From a virus: a stretch of DNA of 62,802 nt. Shown in pieces: positions 17,214 through 26,100 of the stretch. Every line of letters starts with the position of its first letter. Positions within the stretch are counted from its first letter, which is position 1. A program made the position numbers and the translations under genes. Location: positions 1-62,802 of the IMG/VR virus record IMGVR_UViG_3300049726_000091, one strand, 5' to 3'. The notes under the pieces are model-generated. The model ran no database searches. It was given only the letters and a program-made list of their open reading frames with translations, and was not told where the DNA came from.

Positions 17214-17579
17214 ATGAGAAAGAAAGTAACTACAACAGATATAAATACTAAAGTACAAATAAATGCAAATACTCAAATAGTGTTTACTTTAAAAAGTTTT
17301 TTTGCTACAATAGGTACAATATTAGGAATTTTCTATGGGTTTTATCAAATTGTTATAGTACCAAAAGTTGATAATACTGAAAAGGTTTATAGCAAAATGT
17401 TTGAAGACCAAAAATCACAAAATCAAATATTTTATGATAAACTTGGTAATATTAATTCTTCGATTGGTTCATTAAATGCAACGATTGAAGCAATGAATAA
17501 AGAAAATCAAAATCACGAAAAACCTATTGCTAATACTGGCGGTTCACTTGGAAGCAATATGGGTGCAAACACTAAATAA
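17214..17579 (+). CDS. Single-pass membrane protein with coiled-coil tail
   Basis: I choose ATG 17214 (MRKKVTTTDINTK, 121 residues), because the earlier in-frame ATG at 17136 lies within the previous gene in another frame. A transmembrane helix is predicted around residues 28-50 (FFATIGTILGIFYGFYQIVI), followed by a charged, probably coiled-coil domain (SQNQIFYDKLGNINSSIGSL) and a Gly/Asn-rich end. The topology resembles phage lysis accessory proteins, but no diagnostic motif is present. Confidence 0.6.
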   Translation: MRKKVTTTDINTKVQINANTQIVFTLKSFFATIGTILGIFYGFYQIVIVPKVDNTEKVYSKMFEDQKSQNQIFYDKLGNINSSIGSLNATIEAMNKENQNHEKPIANTGGSLGSNMGANTK

Positions 17580-17583
17580 TAAT

Positions 17584-17865
17584 TTATTTTTCCTGAATTT
17601 CGATTACTTTAATTAAAGTAAATCCTTCTGCAATTTCATTATATTTATCAAGTCTTTTTTTCATTATTTCATAAGTACTTAATAATGTTTCTTGAATTGT
17701 ATTTGCATCAATATCAAATATTTTACATTTATTTTCACTAAATGTCACCCATTCTTGATTATGAGGTTTATATTGACCATAAAAATATAAATGTTCTGCT
17801 TCTGGATTGAATTTTACAACAATCCTTTGATTTTCTTTTCTTTCGATTTTAACTTTCCATTCCAT
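17584..17865 (-). CDS. Hypothetical protein (93 aa)
   Basis: Small soluble protein (MEWKVKIERKENQRIVVKFN...) with a beta-rich N-terminal half and a helical C-terminal half. It is last in the helicase operon, 11 bases after the helicase stop. No family recognised. Confidence 0.6.
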   Translation of the reverse strand: MEWKVKIERKENQRIVVKFNPEAEHLYFYGQYKPHNQEWVTFSENKCKIFDIDANTIQETLLSTYEIMKKRLDKYNEIAEGFTLIKVIEIQEK

Positions 17866-17876
17866 ATTATAATTTA

Positions 17877-19361
17877 TTATTTTTCATCTGTCCAATTTCT
17901 ATCAAATATTAGTTCAAGTTTAGCTCTTGTATAAGCCACATATTCAAGGTTTTTTTCTTGAATATATTGCCAAGATTTAACATTTTGTAACGGTAATAAA
18001 TCAGGTCTGATTATAAAAACTCTATTAGCTTCTAAACCTTTGATTTTATGTACAGTACTTAAACAAATTCCTTGTATTTCATCAGTAAATATTGTTTTTA
18101 TTTTATATTTTAAATCAATAATACTATCAGAAAGTCTGGCTAAAAATAATAATGTCATCACCTTATCTTCAAGAGCAGTATATCCACTATGTTCATTAGG
18201 ATTTAATATTCCTTCTGACATTAAATCACGTCTAAATGTTGCTAATTCTTTTTCCCAGAATTTAATTAATTTATCAATATTATTAATTTTACCAATTAAT
18301 TCAATAAGATGTACACCAATATCAGAGCCTTTAATAATTGCTTTTCTATGTAGTGTAAGAAATTCAAAAAATAGTTTTACTAATGGCATTGTAGTTCTAC
18401 ATAATACAAAATCACCACTTTGCGCTTCAGTAATTACATTACCATCTCTTACTATACCATCAGGGGCATTATCTAATGCTTTAATATCAGGAACAATTTC
18501 TTGTGCTTTTTTTATCACATTTTTTGAACATCTAAATGATACTGAAAGTGGAAGTATTTTTGTATTTGGAAATTTTTCAAACCATTCGAAAGACTTGTCA
18601 TCTGCTGCGTTGAAACCGTAGACCCCTTGGAAAAAATCTCCGACACTAATTAATCTACCAATAATTTTTCCATTTGTTTTATCTTTTTTTAATATTTTTT
18701 CAACAATTTTAATTTGGCATCTATTTAAATCCTGTATTTCATCAATAAAAACATAATCTTGAGGAAACATCCAAATACTATTATCAACAGCAGGTAAATA
18801 TATCATATCTGTATAATCAAATGTTTTTCTATCTATTGTCATTTCATCCAAGACTTTTAATACTCTTTTAATATCTTTTGGTTTATTTATTGGAATATCA
18901 TATCTTTCGGAAATATATGGAATATATTCTGATTTTGTAGTAAGTGTTAATCTACATAAATTAGCGAGTTTTTTTATGTTATTTAAATAAAATCCAATTT
19001 CTTCTTCATCTTTAAATTCATCATGTAATTCCCAACTTTTTGATTTTTTTAATATTATCTTATCTGCTTTAAATTCATCAAATTGAATTTTATCACCATA
19101 TTTTCTTTTAATTGCTGAAGTACCAAGACCATAAGTAGTATAACATCTAACATATTCAGGTAGTTTGGTTTTTAATTCTTCTTGAATATGTTTATTAAAT
19201 GCTAAAAACATAATATTTTTATTTTGTGGTAGTAATTTAACTGCTTCAACAATAGTTGAGGTTTTTCCACATCCTGCGAAGGCTTTAATAAGTATATTTT
19301 CGGGTCTTTTTTTTGTAAAAAGAAAAATTCTTTCTTGTTCTGGTGTTGGTTTATGATTCAT
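17877..19361 (-). CDS. SF1 DNA helicase (UvrD/Dda-like)
   Basis: The 494-residue product has the full SF1 motif set: Walker A AFAGCGKTST (about 28-37), motif Ia IMFLAFNKH, motif II FIDEIQDL (about 206), motif III GDFFQGVYGFNAAD, motif IV SFRCSKN, motif V STVHKIKGLEANRV, and motif VI EYVAYTRAKLEL near the C-terminus. Length and the lack of long 1B/2B insertions suggest a compact helicase comparable with T4 Dda, which acts in replication initiation and recombination. The surrounding minus-strand operon with host-type -7 box suggests expression before the late genes. Confidence 0.9.
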   Translation of the reverse strand: MNHKPTPEQERIFLFTKKRPENILIKAFAGCGKTSTIVEAVKLLPQNKNIMFLAFNKHIQEELKTKLPEYVRCYTTYGLGTSAIKRKYGDKIQFDEFKADKIILKKSKSWELHDEFKDEEEIGFYLNNIKKLANLCRLTLTTKSEYIPYISERYDIPINKPKDIKRVLKVLDEMTIDRKTFDYTDMIYLPAVDNSIWMFPQDYVFIDEIQDLNRCQIKIVEKILKKDKTNGKIIGRLISVGDFFQGVYGFNAADDKSFEWFEKFPNTKILPLSVSFRCSKNVIKKAQEIVPDIKALDNAPDGIVRDGNVITEAQSGDFVLCRTTMPLVKLFFEFLTLHRKAIIKGSDIGVHLIELIGKINNIDKLIKFWEKELATFRRDLMSEGILNPNEHSGYTALEDKVMTLLFLARLSDSIIDLKYKIKTIFTDEIQGICLSTVHKIKGLEANRVFIIRPDLLPLQNVKSWQYIQEKNLEYVAYTRAKLELIFDRNWTDEK

Positions 19362-19362
19362 A

Positions 19363-19551
19363 TTAAGAAATTATTTTAAATTTTTCGAGAAATTCTAATC
19401 TTTCCCTTACAAAAATTTCAATTGAATCAGAATTTTTTCTTTTACCACAATATAATATCATTAATTGACCGTCATTAATATTTGTTGCATTAATTACATT
19501 ATCATTAATTATTAAATATTTATTTCCAGTTTTTTTATGTCTCGCTTCCAT
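19363..19551 (-). CDS. Small protein, possibly DUF1653-like
   Basis: 62 residues, MEARHKKTGNKYLIINDNVI at the start and a C-terminal FVRERLEFLEKF. The pattern of an N-terminal (R)HKKTGNKY strand followed by visible VRxxxEFxxKF recalls the DUF1653 fold, but similarity is weak. It overlaps its upstream neighbour by 17 bases and is followed one base later by the helicase gene, so it is translated in the same operon. Confidence 0.55.
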   Translation of the reverse strand: MEARHKKTGNKYLIINDNVINATNINDGQLMILYCGKRKNSDSIEIFVRERLEFLEKFKIIS

Positions 19552-20017
19552 TATTTGTTAATTCTTTCCAATTTTCATTTGTTATTCCACCTTGTAGTTC
19601 ATAAATTATATTATTTTCAAGCACAAGAACTCTTAATCCTTCTTGTCTTGTGTAAATTTTGTCATTATAATGAATATATTTTTCATTTAATTCATCTCTC
19701 AATTTAATGGTTTCAACCATTACATGATATTTTTTCTTTAAAATTAAATCAAAATCACCAATACTTTTCATATTATTCCATAATATCTCAGCTATTTCAT
19801 CACCAATTTGTCCAAGCAAATTGATGCTTGTTTCAATTACTTTAGCTGCTTCCTTATCAAATTCTGTACTTCTACGACCATATACCTCTTGAAGTATATA
19901 TCGTGCTAATTCGATGGCAAAGAATTTATCTTCAGGTCTATGTTCATAATCTTGTGATAAATCAATACAAGGTCTCCCCTGTTCATTTAATTTGATTTCA
20001 TATTCAATATTATACAT
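19535..20017 (-). CDS. Hypothetical helical protein (160 aa)
   Basis: I choose ATG 20017 (MYNIEYEIKL) over the longer GTG start at 20041, because a host-type -7 box (TATATTTG, 20041-20048) touches the GTG and transcription would start inside that extension. The product is largely alpha-helical (FFAIELARYILQEVYGR, AKVIETSINLLGQIGDEIA) with no motif I know. First gene of the helicase operon. Confidence 0.55.
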   Translation of the reverse strand: MYNIEYEIKLNEQGRPCIDLSQDYEHRPEDKFFAIELARYILQEVYGRRSTEFDKEAAKVIETSINLLGQIGDEIAEILWNNMKSIGDFDLILKKKYHVMVETIKLRDELNEKYIHYNDKIYTRQEGLRVLVLENNIIYELQGGITNENWKELTNNGSET

Positions 20018-20040
20018 ATATGTTTTAATCTTGAGTACCA

Positions 20041-20048
20041 CAAATATA
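20041..20048 (-). promoter_or_regulatory. Possible host-type -7 box, helicase operon
   Basis: TATATTTG on the minus strand matches the Bacteroidetes TAnnTTTG box. No TTG lies 19-21 bases upstream, so the assignment is weak. Confidence 0.35.
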
Positions 20049-20093
20049 TAACAATCTTTTGAGATTAAAATGTTTTTTTAAAAAAAGTTTTTA

Positions 20094-20102
20094 GTATTTA
20101 TA
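20094..20102 (+). promoter_or_regulatory. Late-type promoter element, neck gene
   Basis: GTATTTATA, 13 bases before the ATG at 20116. Confidence 0.6.
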
Positions 20103-20115
20103 TCAAAATACTATT

Positions 20116-21234
20116 ATGGCATTAATTACAACAGTAGATAAAAATAAATTATATCTTAGAGTTAAACATACATTAGGGTATCCATTACGACCATTTGAAA
20201 TTAAAGATGAAATGCTAGATTCATATCTTGAAATGGTTGTTGAAGACTATTCTGCATTAGTTAATACTTGGTTAATAGAACAGCAATGGATTGGATTAGA
20301 AGGTCTTAGTAAAGAAAATAGTGATTTTCTTAGTGCTTTTACTACTAAACCAAATACTTATATGGAAAGTTTTACATATGCTTATTCAAAACAAGTTGGT
20401 TTAGGAACTAATGCTCCAGCAGCTACTGGTTGGGAACTTAAAAGAGATTTTATTATTACTAGTGGACATACACAACATTATATTATTCCTAAAAATCGTG
20501 AAGTAAATGAAGTATTGTGGGAAACACCACCAGAAATTGATGGCGGTTTAGTTGACCCATTTGCATTAAATGCATGGAGTGCTGGTATGATGGGAATGTC
20601 GTATTTAGGTAGACCTGCATTATACGTTCAACCTACGTTTTCAACACTTTTATCTGCACAAGACCGTAGAATGAAACAAAGAGTATTACAATCAATATTA
20701 ACATATCGTATTACTGGTTTAGCAACAGGTGAAAAAATGTTACATTTATATCCAATACCAGATAGTCGTTATGAAATTGGTTCTGTATGGGGAAAACATT
20801 ATGCAGGTCGAAAGGTTTGGTATTGGTATTATGATACAAATAAAGAAGGTAGAGATAAATGTTTAGAAGAAAATAACGATGTTATTAAACTTCCATCAGA
20901 CCCACCAACAAAAGTATTACAATGGAGTAATATGAATGATATCGCACAACAACAAATAAGAAATTTATTGATAGCTCAAGTAAAAATAGTTATTGGTGGA
21001 ATTCGTGGATTTTATACGGGTTCGATAGGAGTTACAGAAAAAGAACTTACAATGGATTATCGTCATTTATTAGATGAAGGTATTAAGTTAAAAGAAGATA
21101 CAGAAAAACTTATTTTAGACCAATTAGAATATTTAAGTCAAGAAAATATGACTAAAATTCGTGCAGATATTGCTGAAAATGTTAACAATGCTATGAAATT
21201 CCAACCTCCAAAATTTCCAATTATCTCGATATAA
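20116..21234 (+). CDS. Head completion/neck protein (gp13-like)
   Basis: The 372-residue product has a soluble virion-protein character: MALITTVDKNKLYLRVKHTL, then EMVVEDYSALVNTWLIEQQW, and a long helical C-terminus (LLDEGIKLKEDTEKLILDQL). Size, helical ends and location at the head of a neck module (with the gp14-like gene at 22617) suit a T4 gp13-type protein, which joins head and tail. T4 gp13 is about 310 residues. Assignment rests mainly on order and general pattern, so moderate. Confidence 0.55.
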   Translation: MALITTVDKNKLYLRVKHTLGYPLRPFEIKDEMLDSYLEMVVEDYSALVNTWLIEQQWIGLEGLSKENSDFLSAFTTKPNTYMESFTYAYSKQVGLGTNAPAATGWELKRDFIITSGHTQHYIIPKNREVNEVLWETPPEIDGGLVDPFALNAWSAGMMGMSYLGRPALYVQPTFSTLLSAQDRRMKQRVLQSILTYRITGLATGEKMLHLYPIPDSRYEIGSVWGKHYAGRKVWYWYYDTNKEGRDKCLEENNDVIKLPSDPPTKVLQWSNMNDIAQQQIRNLLIAQVKIVIGGIRGFYTGSIGVTEKELTMDYRHLLDEGIKLKEDTEKLILDQLEYLSQENMTKIRADIAENVNNAMKFQPPKFPIISI

Positions 21235-21239
21235 ACAAG

Positions 21240-22388
21240 TTATGTTGAAGAAATTATAGAATTAATTTGATTAGAGATTAGTTTTATATTTTCTTCAATA
21301 TTTTTTAAAAATTCTTTTTCATTTATTCTTATAATATGACAATTATGCATTTCCTTAAGATAATTTTCTTTAATTAAATCACGTTCTTTTTGTCGTTTAG
21401 CATTATGATGTTTTTCATCCCATTCAATACATATATTATATTTCGCAATAAAACCATCAACCCAATATCTTATAAATTTCTTTTCACCACCATTTAATGC
21501 ATGTTGAATTTCTATCCCTAATTTTTCTGATAATAAATCTAAATATATTATTGAATTAGGATTATATTTTGGGGCATGTTTTAACCATAATTCGCCATAT
21601 CTCTCAATCATGGTTGCTGCAATTTTTTCGGAAACCCTTTTATTTTGTGTAGCATATTCAACACCATATTTTTTCAAATAATAAATTTTCATTTTATTTT
21701 TATATTCTTCAGTTTTTGTGTGATGGTCAACACCATATTTAATTAAACAAGTTTTTTTTGATTTTTTTTTAAATTCATTTGTTGATAAAAACCATTCAGT
21801 ATTATACTTTTCCAAATTTCTTTTTTTTGTTTCATTTTTTGATTTTTCTGTTTTATTATATGAATCCATACCATATCTTCTAATATTAGTTTGAATTCTT
21901 TTATTATGAAATTCTTTTGTTTTTGAAAAATGGTCAACACCATATTTTTTTAAATTAGTTTGTTTTGTTTTATTTTTGCATTCATCCGTTTGATTATACC
22001 ATTTTCCATTTTTATATAATTTATTTTTTATTTTTTTCTTAATTTCGTTTGATTTTGATGGATTATCTACACCAAATGTATTTAAACAAGTTTGTTTTAT
22101 TTTATCTTTATGTTGTTCTGATTTATTTAAACAATTAATTGAACAATATTTGTGATATCCAATATTATATTTTTTTAAATGTAATATTTTGTTACAAGAT
22201 ATACATTTAGGGTTTTCAAATAAATTATTAATGTAATTATATAATAATTCATGCCAACTATTTGAATTAGAGAATTCAATAATTTTATTGTATAGGTCAG
22301 GAAAATTATTTTTTATGTGTATTTCTCTTGTTTTATATCCAGATTTATTATTGGTTTCTAAATATACTTTTAATTCTTCACTTTCCAT
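21240..22388 (-). CDS. Homing-type endonuclease: zinc finger, 24-aa repeats, PD-(D/E)xK domain
   Basis: The 382-residue product sits antisense between two neck genes, a typical invader position. Order: N-terminal region; a C4 finger CISCNKILHLKKYNIGYHKYC plus SINC (about 64-88); roughly seven degenerate units of about 24 residues with core [16 protein letters not shown] (about 95-260), probably DNA-contacting; and a C-terminal nuclease, RYWVDGFIAKYNICIEWDEK (about 315-335), giving D...ExDEKHH followed by Q..RD. This differs from the Vsr/Mom-type proteins at 36-45 kb, as it lacks the extra C-terminal domain. Its start overlaps the RHH-like gene by 11 bases. Confidence 0.8.
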   Translation of the reverse strand: MESEELKVYLETNNKSGYKTREIHIKNNFPDLYNKIIEFSNSNSWHELLYNYINNLFENPKCISCNKILHLKKYNIGYHKYCSINCLNKSEQHKDKIKQTCLNTFGVDNPSKSNEIKKKIKNKLYKNGKWYNQTDECKNKTKQTNLKKYGVDHFSKTKEFHNKRIQTNIRRYGMDSYNKTEKSKNETKKRNLEKYNTEWFLSTNEFKKKSKKTCLIKYGVDHHTKTEEYKNKMKIYYLKKYGVEYATQNKRVSEKIAATMIERYGELWLKHAPKYNPNSIIYLDLLSEKLGIEIQHALNGGEKKFIRYWVDGFIAKYNICIEWDEKHHNAKRQKERDLIKENYLKEMHNCHIIRINEKEFLKNIEENIKLISNQINSIISST

Positions 22389-22530
22389 TTTTCATATCAT
22401 TTTCAAGCAAAATTCTTATTCTTTTGGATAGACAATATCCATTATCTTTTACAAATTTTAAATATTGTTCTTTTAAACCAATACTTAATCTAATATTAAG
22501 AACATCATTTTTATCTTTATCGTATCTCAT
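22378..22530 (-). CDS. Ribbon-helix-helix-like small regulator
   Basis: ATG 22530 gives MRYDKDKNDVLNIRLSIGLK and about 30 more residues; an earlier in-frame ATG (22584) falls upstream of the promoter elements and was rejected. The order of a short strand (VLNIRLS), helix (LKEQYLKFVKDNG) and helix (LSKRIRILLENDM) fits an RHH DNA-binding fold. It overlaps the endonuclease start, so it may control or aid that gene; this is inference. Confidence 0.6.
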   Translation of the reverse strand: MRYDKDKNDVLNIRLSIGLKEQYLKFVKDNGYCLSKRIRILLENDMKNGK

Positions 22531-22553
22531 AGCTTTGTATTTTAAATTAATTA

Positions 22554-22584
22554 CAAATATAAATACTTTAAAGTTAATAAACAA
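22554..22584 (-). promoter_or_regulatory. Composite promoter: host-type plus late-type element
   Basis: On the minus strand TTG (22582-22584), 20 bases, TATATTTG (22554-22561), the Bacteroidetes pattern. The phage element GTATTTATA (22558-22566) overlaps the -7 box, giving GTATTTATATTTG, with 27 bases to ATG 22530. Confidence 0.6.
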
Positions 22585-22586
22585 CA

Positions 22587-22595
22587 GTATTTATA
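22587..22595 (+). promoter_or_regulatory. Late-type promoter element, gp14-like gene
   Basis: GTATTTATA, 21 bases before the ATG at 22617. It begins two bases from the TTG box of the opposite-strand promoter. Confidence 0.6.
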
Positions 22596-22616
22596 TAAAA
22601 ATAATTAATATTATTA

Positions 22617-23180
22617 ATGAAAAAGAAAAAACAAATAGTTGACCTTGAATCTCAGCGATATGGATTATTTGTAACTCAAAGTTCAATTGATTTAGATATT
22701 ATGTATGGTAGACAATTTTTAGAAACTGATAATGCGCAAGAAGTTATTTTGCATAGAATTAACTTAATAGAAACCAAAACACATAATTTATATGGTCAAA
22801 CCAAAGCAAATGATAAAAAGTTTATGTCACCAGTTAGATTAAAAGTTATGGTTACTATCGAAGAAGGTAAACAGGAAAATTATGGTAATAATCCAAGTGG
22901 TATTGCTCGTGATAATACTGGTAATATTAGTTTTGGTGTATATCTTAAAGAACTTGAAGAAAAACAAGTAGAAATCAATAGAGGTGATATTATTGAATAT
23001 AATATGAGTGGTGAAAAGAATAGATATTATGAAGTTGAAAGTGCAAATAATGTTACAGATGAAACAAAAAAAACAATTGGAGGATTTTTTCCATATTGGA
23101 AAAGAGTAACTGGTGTTCCGGTAATTTCTGATACAATCAAATTTTTTGAGGGTGGTGAAAAAGGTACTTCTATTGTTTAA
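22617..23180 (+). CDS. Neck protein (gp14-like)
   Basis: The 187-residue product includes ETKTHNLYGQTKANDKKFMS, a segment resembling the HxLYGE...(f)xxPV motif of T4-type gp14 neck proteins, then PVRLKVMVTIEEGK and later GDIIEYNMSGEKNRYYEVES. In T4, gp13 and gp14 form the neck that seals the filled head. Here it lies downstream of the gp13-like gene with only an antisense endonuclease module between. Shorter than T4 gp14 (256 residues). Moderate confidence. Confidence 0.6.
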   Translation: MKKKKQIVDLESQRYGLFVTQSSIDLDIMYGRQFLETDNAQEVILHRINLIETKTHNLYGQTKANDKKFMSPVRLKVMVTIEEGKQENYGNNPSGIARDNTGNISFGVYLKELEEKQVEINRGDIIEYNMSGEKNRYYEVESANNVTDETKKTIGGFFPYWKRVTGVPVISDTIKFFEGGEKGTSIV

Positions 23181-23209
23181 GATAAATGAAACAAAAGGAA
23201 ATTAATTAC

Positions 23210-23218
23210 GTATTTATA
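23210..23218 (+). promoter_or_regulatory. Late-type promoter element
   Basis: GTATTTATA, 14 bases before the ATG at 23233. Confidence 0.6.
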
Positions 23219-23232
23219 TAAAAATTAATATA

Positions 23233-23958
23233 ATGGCAAATAATAAACAAAGACTTTTTGAAGTCATGCATAAAGTTAATCCCGAATTTAAATTAAATGA
23301 GGAACTTTTAACAGTATCTAATAGTGAATCAGTAAATGAGGAACTTGCAGTAGCATCTGATGGTGGATATTATAATAAACCAGAACAAAAAATTATTGTT
23401 TCAAGTCAAGAAAGTGAAAAAATAAAACAAATTACTGATGCAATGTATAATGATTTATTCACTGGAGAAGGTACAACTGTTGTTGGTGCTAATGATAAGT
23501 TAAAATTACAGATTATTAATGATTTAAGAAGTAGTGGTATTCAAATGGAGAATGATAGCGAAGAAGGCACTGATTATTTCTGGATTACCAATGAAAAAGA
23601 TTTGGAATTAGCTAAAGATGAATTTAACTTAATTGTGAGTAATTTATATGATAAAGTACAAGATAAACCAATTAATGAAGTAGCACGAGGTGTTAATCCA
23701 AAATATACACATTTTGCTGTTTTGAAATCAAATAATAAAATTTTAAATGGATGGGATTATCATGGTTATGATTCAGAAGAACTTAAAGCAGATAAAAGAC
23801 ATTATTTTTATGATGATATTAAAGATATGCAAATTGACCCTAAAATTACTAAAGTAGTTACAACAAAATATTTACAAAAATTGGGAATTGACCCATTTAA
23901 TTTTGATAATTGGAATAAAGACCAAAGCATATTTACACTTGAAAGCGTAAAGAGATAA
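23233..23958 (+). CDS. Hypothetical late protein (241 aa)
   Basis: No family I can name with confidence. The N-terminal half is acidic and probably flexible (KLNEELLTVSNSESVNEELA). The C-terminal third looks folded: KYTHFAVLKSNNKILNGWDY, HYFYDDIKDMQIDP and a KYLQKLGIDPFN end, a pattern common in small phage proteins. It has its own late element and follows the gp14-like gene, so it is likely a virion or assembly protein. Confidence 0.55.
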   Translation: MANNKQRLFEVMHKVNPEFKLNEELLTVSNSESVNEELAVASDGGYYNKPEQKIIVSSQESEKIKQITDAMYNDLFTGEGTTVVGANDKLKLQIINDLRSSGIQMENDSEEGTDYFWITNEKDLELAKDEFNLIVSNLYDKVQDKPINEVARGVNPKYTHFAVLKSNNKILNGWDYHGYDSEELKADKRHYFYDDIKDMQIDPKITKVVTTKYLQKLGIDPFNFDNWNKDQSIFTLESVKR

Positions 23959-23977
23959 TTATTAATAAATAAGGGAA

Positions 23978-24232
23978 TTAAACTTCTTTATTTGATTTTT
24001 TAAAGTGTTTATTTTTTATTTTTTCAAGTTCTTCACAAAGTTTTTTATGTTGTTCTTTTGATTGAATACCTAAATCATCACCATATTCTGAAAATATTGA
24101 AAATGTGAATAATATATATTCTTTTTCTTTATCTGATAAATAAATTCCCTTTTTTGAAAATTGATATAATGCCAAAGCAAGTAATAGAATTATTACTATT
24201 AAGAATCCTATTAATATGTACAATATTGTCAT
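23978..24232 (-). CDS. Small membrane protein (84 aa)
   Basis: An N-terminal hydrophobic segment (residues 3-24, ILIGFLIVIILLLALALYQF) acts as a membrane anchor; the rest is charged and helical and faces one side of the membrane. It overlaps the end of the GIY-YIG gene by four bases (ATGA-type overlap), so it is translationally coupled. No known family. Confidence 0.55.
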   Translation of the reverse strand: MTILYILIGFLIVIILLLALALYQFSKKGIYLSDKEKEYILFTFSIFSEYGDDLGIQSKEQHKKLCEELEKIKNKHFKKSNKEV

Positions 24233-24963
24233 TCAATATAATTATAATTATTAAATTTAGGATTATTTGATTTTAAACGATAAAGTATTGTTGGTATTGG
24301 TATACTTAGTTTATTGTGAGCATCACCAAGTGAAAAATATTCTATATTATCTATTTTAAATTTTATATTTTGTGTTCCATTATATTTACCTTTTCGTTGT
24401 ACGGACATTATTTTTTTGGTATTTTCACTATGTTTTTTATTATAAAACGGATTGTTTTCACCTTTTCTTGGTAAACATTTAATACAATATTTATTTTCTG
24501 GTGCAATTTGCTTACCGCATAAACAATAGTTAATTGATGACCCGCCTTTCCAATTCGGATTTTTTTCCATTGGTCTTGAGAATTTTCTTTTTCTTTCTTC
24601 CGGTGACATATTTTCTATGTTTTTATTAATTTTAAATTTAATTTTATTAATAATTGCCGTTTTATTGGGGTGATTGGTTAAATTATCACCACCGTTTGCT
24701 TGTTTACCAATGTTATATTCAGGATTTATATTTAAATATTTTTGTTCAACAATTAATAATTTATCAATTTCACATTCTTCAATAATTTCAAAAATAAATT
24801 TTTCCTCACCATATTTATTCCATGCTCTTTGTAAATATATGTTTTCATGTCTATTATGTTTTAGTGCTGATTTATGTAAAACCCATCTTCTTTTAATATT
24901 TTTTGCCGAACCATAATAACATTTATTATTAATAATATTTTTAATTCTATATATTCCAATCAT
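24229..24963 (-). CDS. GIY-YIG homing endonuclease (Seg-like) with NUMOD motifs
   Basis: The 244-residue product starts with a GIY-YIG domain: GIYRIKNIINNKCYYGSAKN (GIY and YYG), Arg in IKRRW, and catalytic Glu in VEQKYL (about 73). DNA-binding modules follow: a C4 zinc-binding pair (CLCGKQIAPENKYCIKC), a NUMOD3-like GENNPFYNKKHSENTKKIMS, and a NUMOD1-like helix-turn-helix YFSLGDAHNKLSIPIPTILY at the end. It is free-standing, inserted on the minus strand beside the neck genes, and has its own phage promoter element. Confidence 0.9.
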   Translation of the reverse strand: MIGIYRIKNIINNKCYYGSAKNIKRRWVLHKSALKHNRHENIYLQRAWNKYGEEKFIFEIIEECEIDKLLIVEQKYLNINPEYNIGKQANGGDNLTNHPNKTAIINKIKFKINKNIENMSPEERKRKFSRPMEKNPNWKGGSSINYCLCGKQIAPENKYCIKCLPRKGENNPFYNKKHSENTKKIMSVQRKGKYNGTQNIKFKIDNIEYFSLGDAHNKLSIPIPTILYRLKSNNPKFNNYNYIE

Positions 24964-24977
24964 AATATTTTATTTAA

Positions 24978-24986
24978 TATAAATAC
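24978..24986 (-). promoter_or_regulatory. Late-type promoter element, GIY-YIG gene
   Basis: GTATTTATA on the minus strand, 14 bases before the start codon of the endonuclease. Confidence 0.6.
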
Positions 24987-25017
24987 TATGAAAATCAAAA
25001 TATAAATGGTAATCCTA

Positions 25018-26097
25018 CTATTTTTTTAATCCAGTAAATAATTCCATTTTTATTGCAGGATGTGATTCATAGTTAATCAAATCAAAATCATTAATAGTTA
25101 AATTTAAAATATCATTTAAAGAATTCAATTCTTTATTTATTAACATTTGTGGAAGTTTATATGGTTTTTTTAACAATTGCTTTTTAAGTGCTTCAATATG
25201 ATTCACATATATATGAGTATCACCACCAATCCAATTTGCAATTCCGAGAATCATATTACATGATTTAGCAAAAATCATTAATAATAATGACATTGAAGCT
25301 AAATTAAAACTCACGCCAAGTCCAACGTCACATGAACGTTGGTACATATTTAAATCAAGATAAAATTTAGGAATATTCCAACCAGTATTGTCAATTACGT
25401 TCATATATTCAGGTATTCCTTTCCAACCATGTGCATCAATAAGTAATGGAAATTTATTATTATTTACAGCATAATAATATGCTAAATCTCTTCTTTCTTT
25501 AAAACTTAATGGTCTTACAATAAATTGATAAAGTAAATGACATGGTGGAAGTGCCATATCTTTAAAATCAGCCTTATTCCAGCCATTAATAATATGATAA
25601 CGACTGTATGGATTTGTTTTAAGACCATCTAATACATCTTTTATTTGGTCGACACCGTTTTGATTACGCCATTGATAACCATAAACTTTACCAAGGTCAC
25701 CTAATTTATATATAGAATCCCATTCGCCCTCATAAAATTTATCAAGATTTTTGTTTTTTATTGCTTCAATAAATTTATCAATATTATCATATTTTGGTTC
25801 AAATCCTCTGTCTTTAGCTTGTTTTAAATACCATCTATAAGCATCAGAATTCCAGATATTTACATTATTATCGACAAGATATTTTATGTTTGTATCTCCA
25901 TGTAAAAACCATAAAAGCTCGTGTACAATGCCCTTCCAATACATTTTTTTTGTGGTAAGCAGTGGAAAACCATCTTGTAAATCCATTCTAATTACAGCAT
26001 GAGATATACCAATCGTATTTGGCATATTTGCTCTACCACTTTCTTTCTCGACACCATTGTCGAGAATATCTTCAAGTAAATTTAAATATTCTTCCAT
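25018..26097 (-). CDS. thyA: Thymidylate synthase
   Basis: The 359-residue product converts dUMP to dTMP using methylene-tetrahydrofolate. Signatures: DGFPLLTTKKMYWKGIVHEL near the N-terminus, catalytic Cys in LPPCHLLYQF (about 185), LNMYQRSCDVGLGVSFN (about 255), then GDTHIYVNHIEAL and the closing ESHPAIKMELF. The Asn in GVSFNLAS is the dUMP-selecting residue, against a dCMP hydroxymethylase. It is longer than cellular ThyA (about 264): an insertion of about 45 residues separates CHLLYQF from LNMYQRS, and another lies before it. It ends the nucleotide-metabolism operon with dUTPase and the MazG-like gene, whose products supply and protect the dUMP/dTTP pool. Confidence 0.95.
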   Translation of the reverse strand: MEEYLNLLEDILDNGVEKESGRANMPNTIGISHAVIRMDLQDGFPLLTTKKMYWKGIVHELLWFLHGDTNIKYLVDNNVNIWNSDAYRWYLKQAKDRGFEPKYDNIDKFIEAIKNKNLDKFYEGEWDSIYKLGDLGKVYGYQWRNQNGVDQIKDVLDGLKTNPYSRYHIINGWNKADFKDMALPPCHLLYQFIVRPLSFKERRDLAYYYAVNNNKFPLLIDAHGWKGIPEYMNVIDNTGWNIPKFYLDLNMYQRSCDVGLGVSFNLASMSLLLMIFAKSCNMILGIANWIGGDTHIYVNHIEALKKQLLKKPYKLPQMLINKELNSLNDILNLTINDFDLINYESHPAIKMELFTGLKK

Positions 26098-26100
26098 AAT

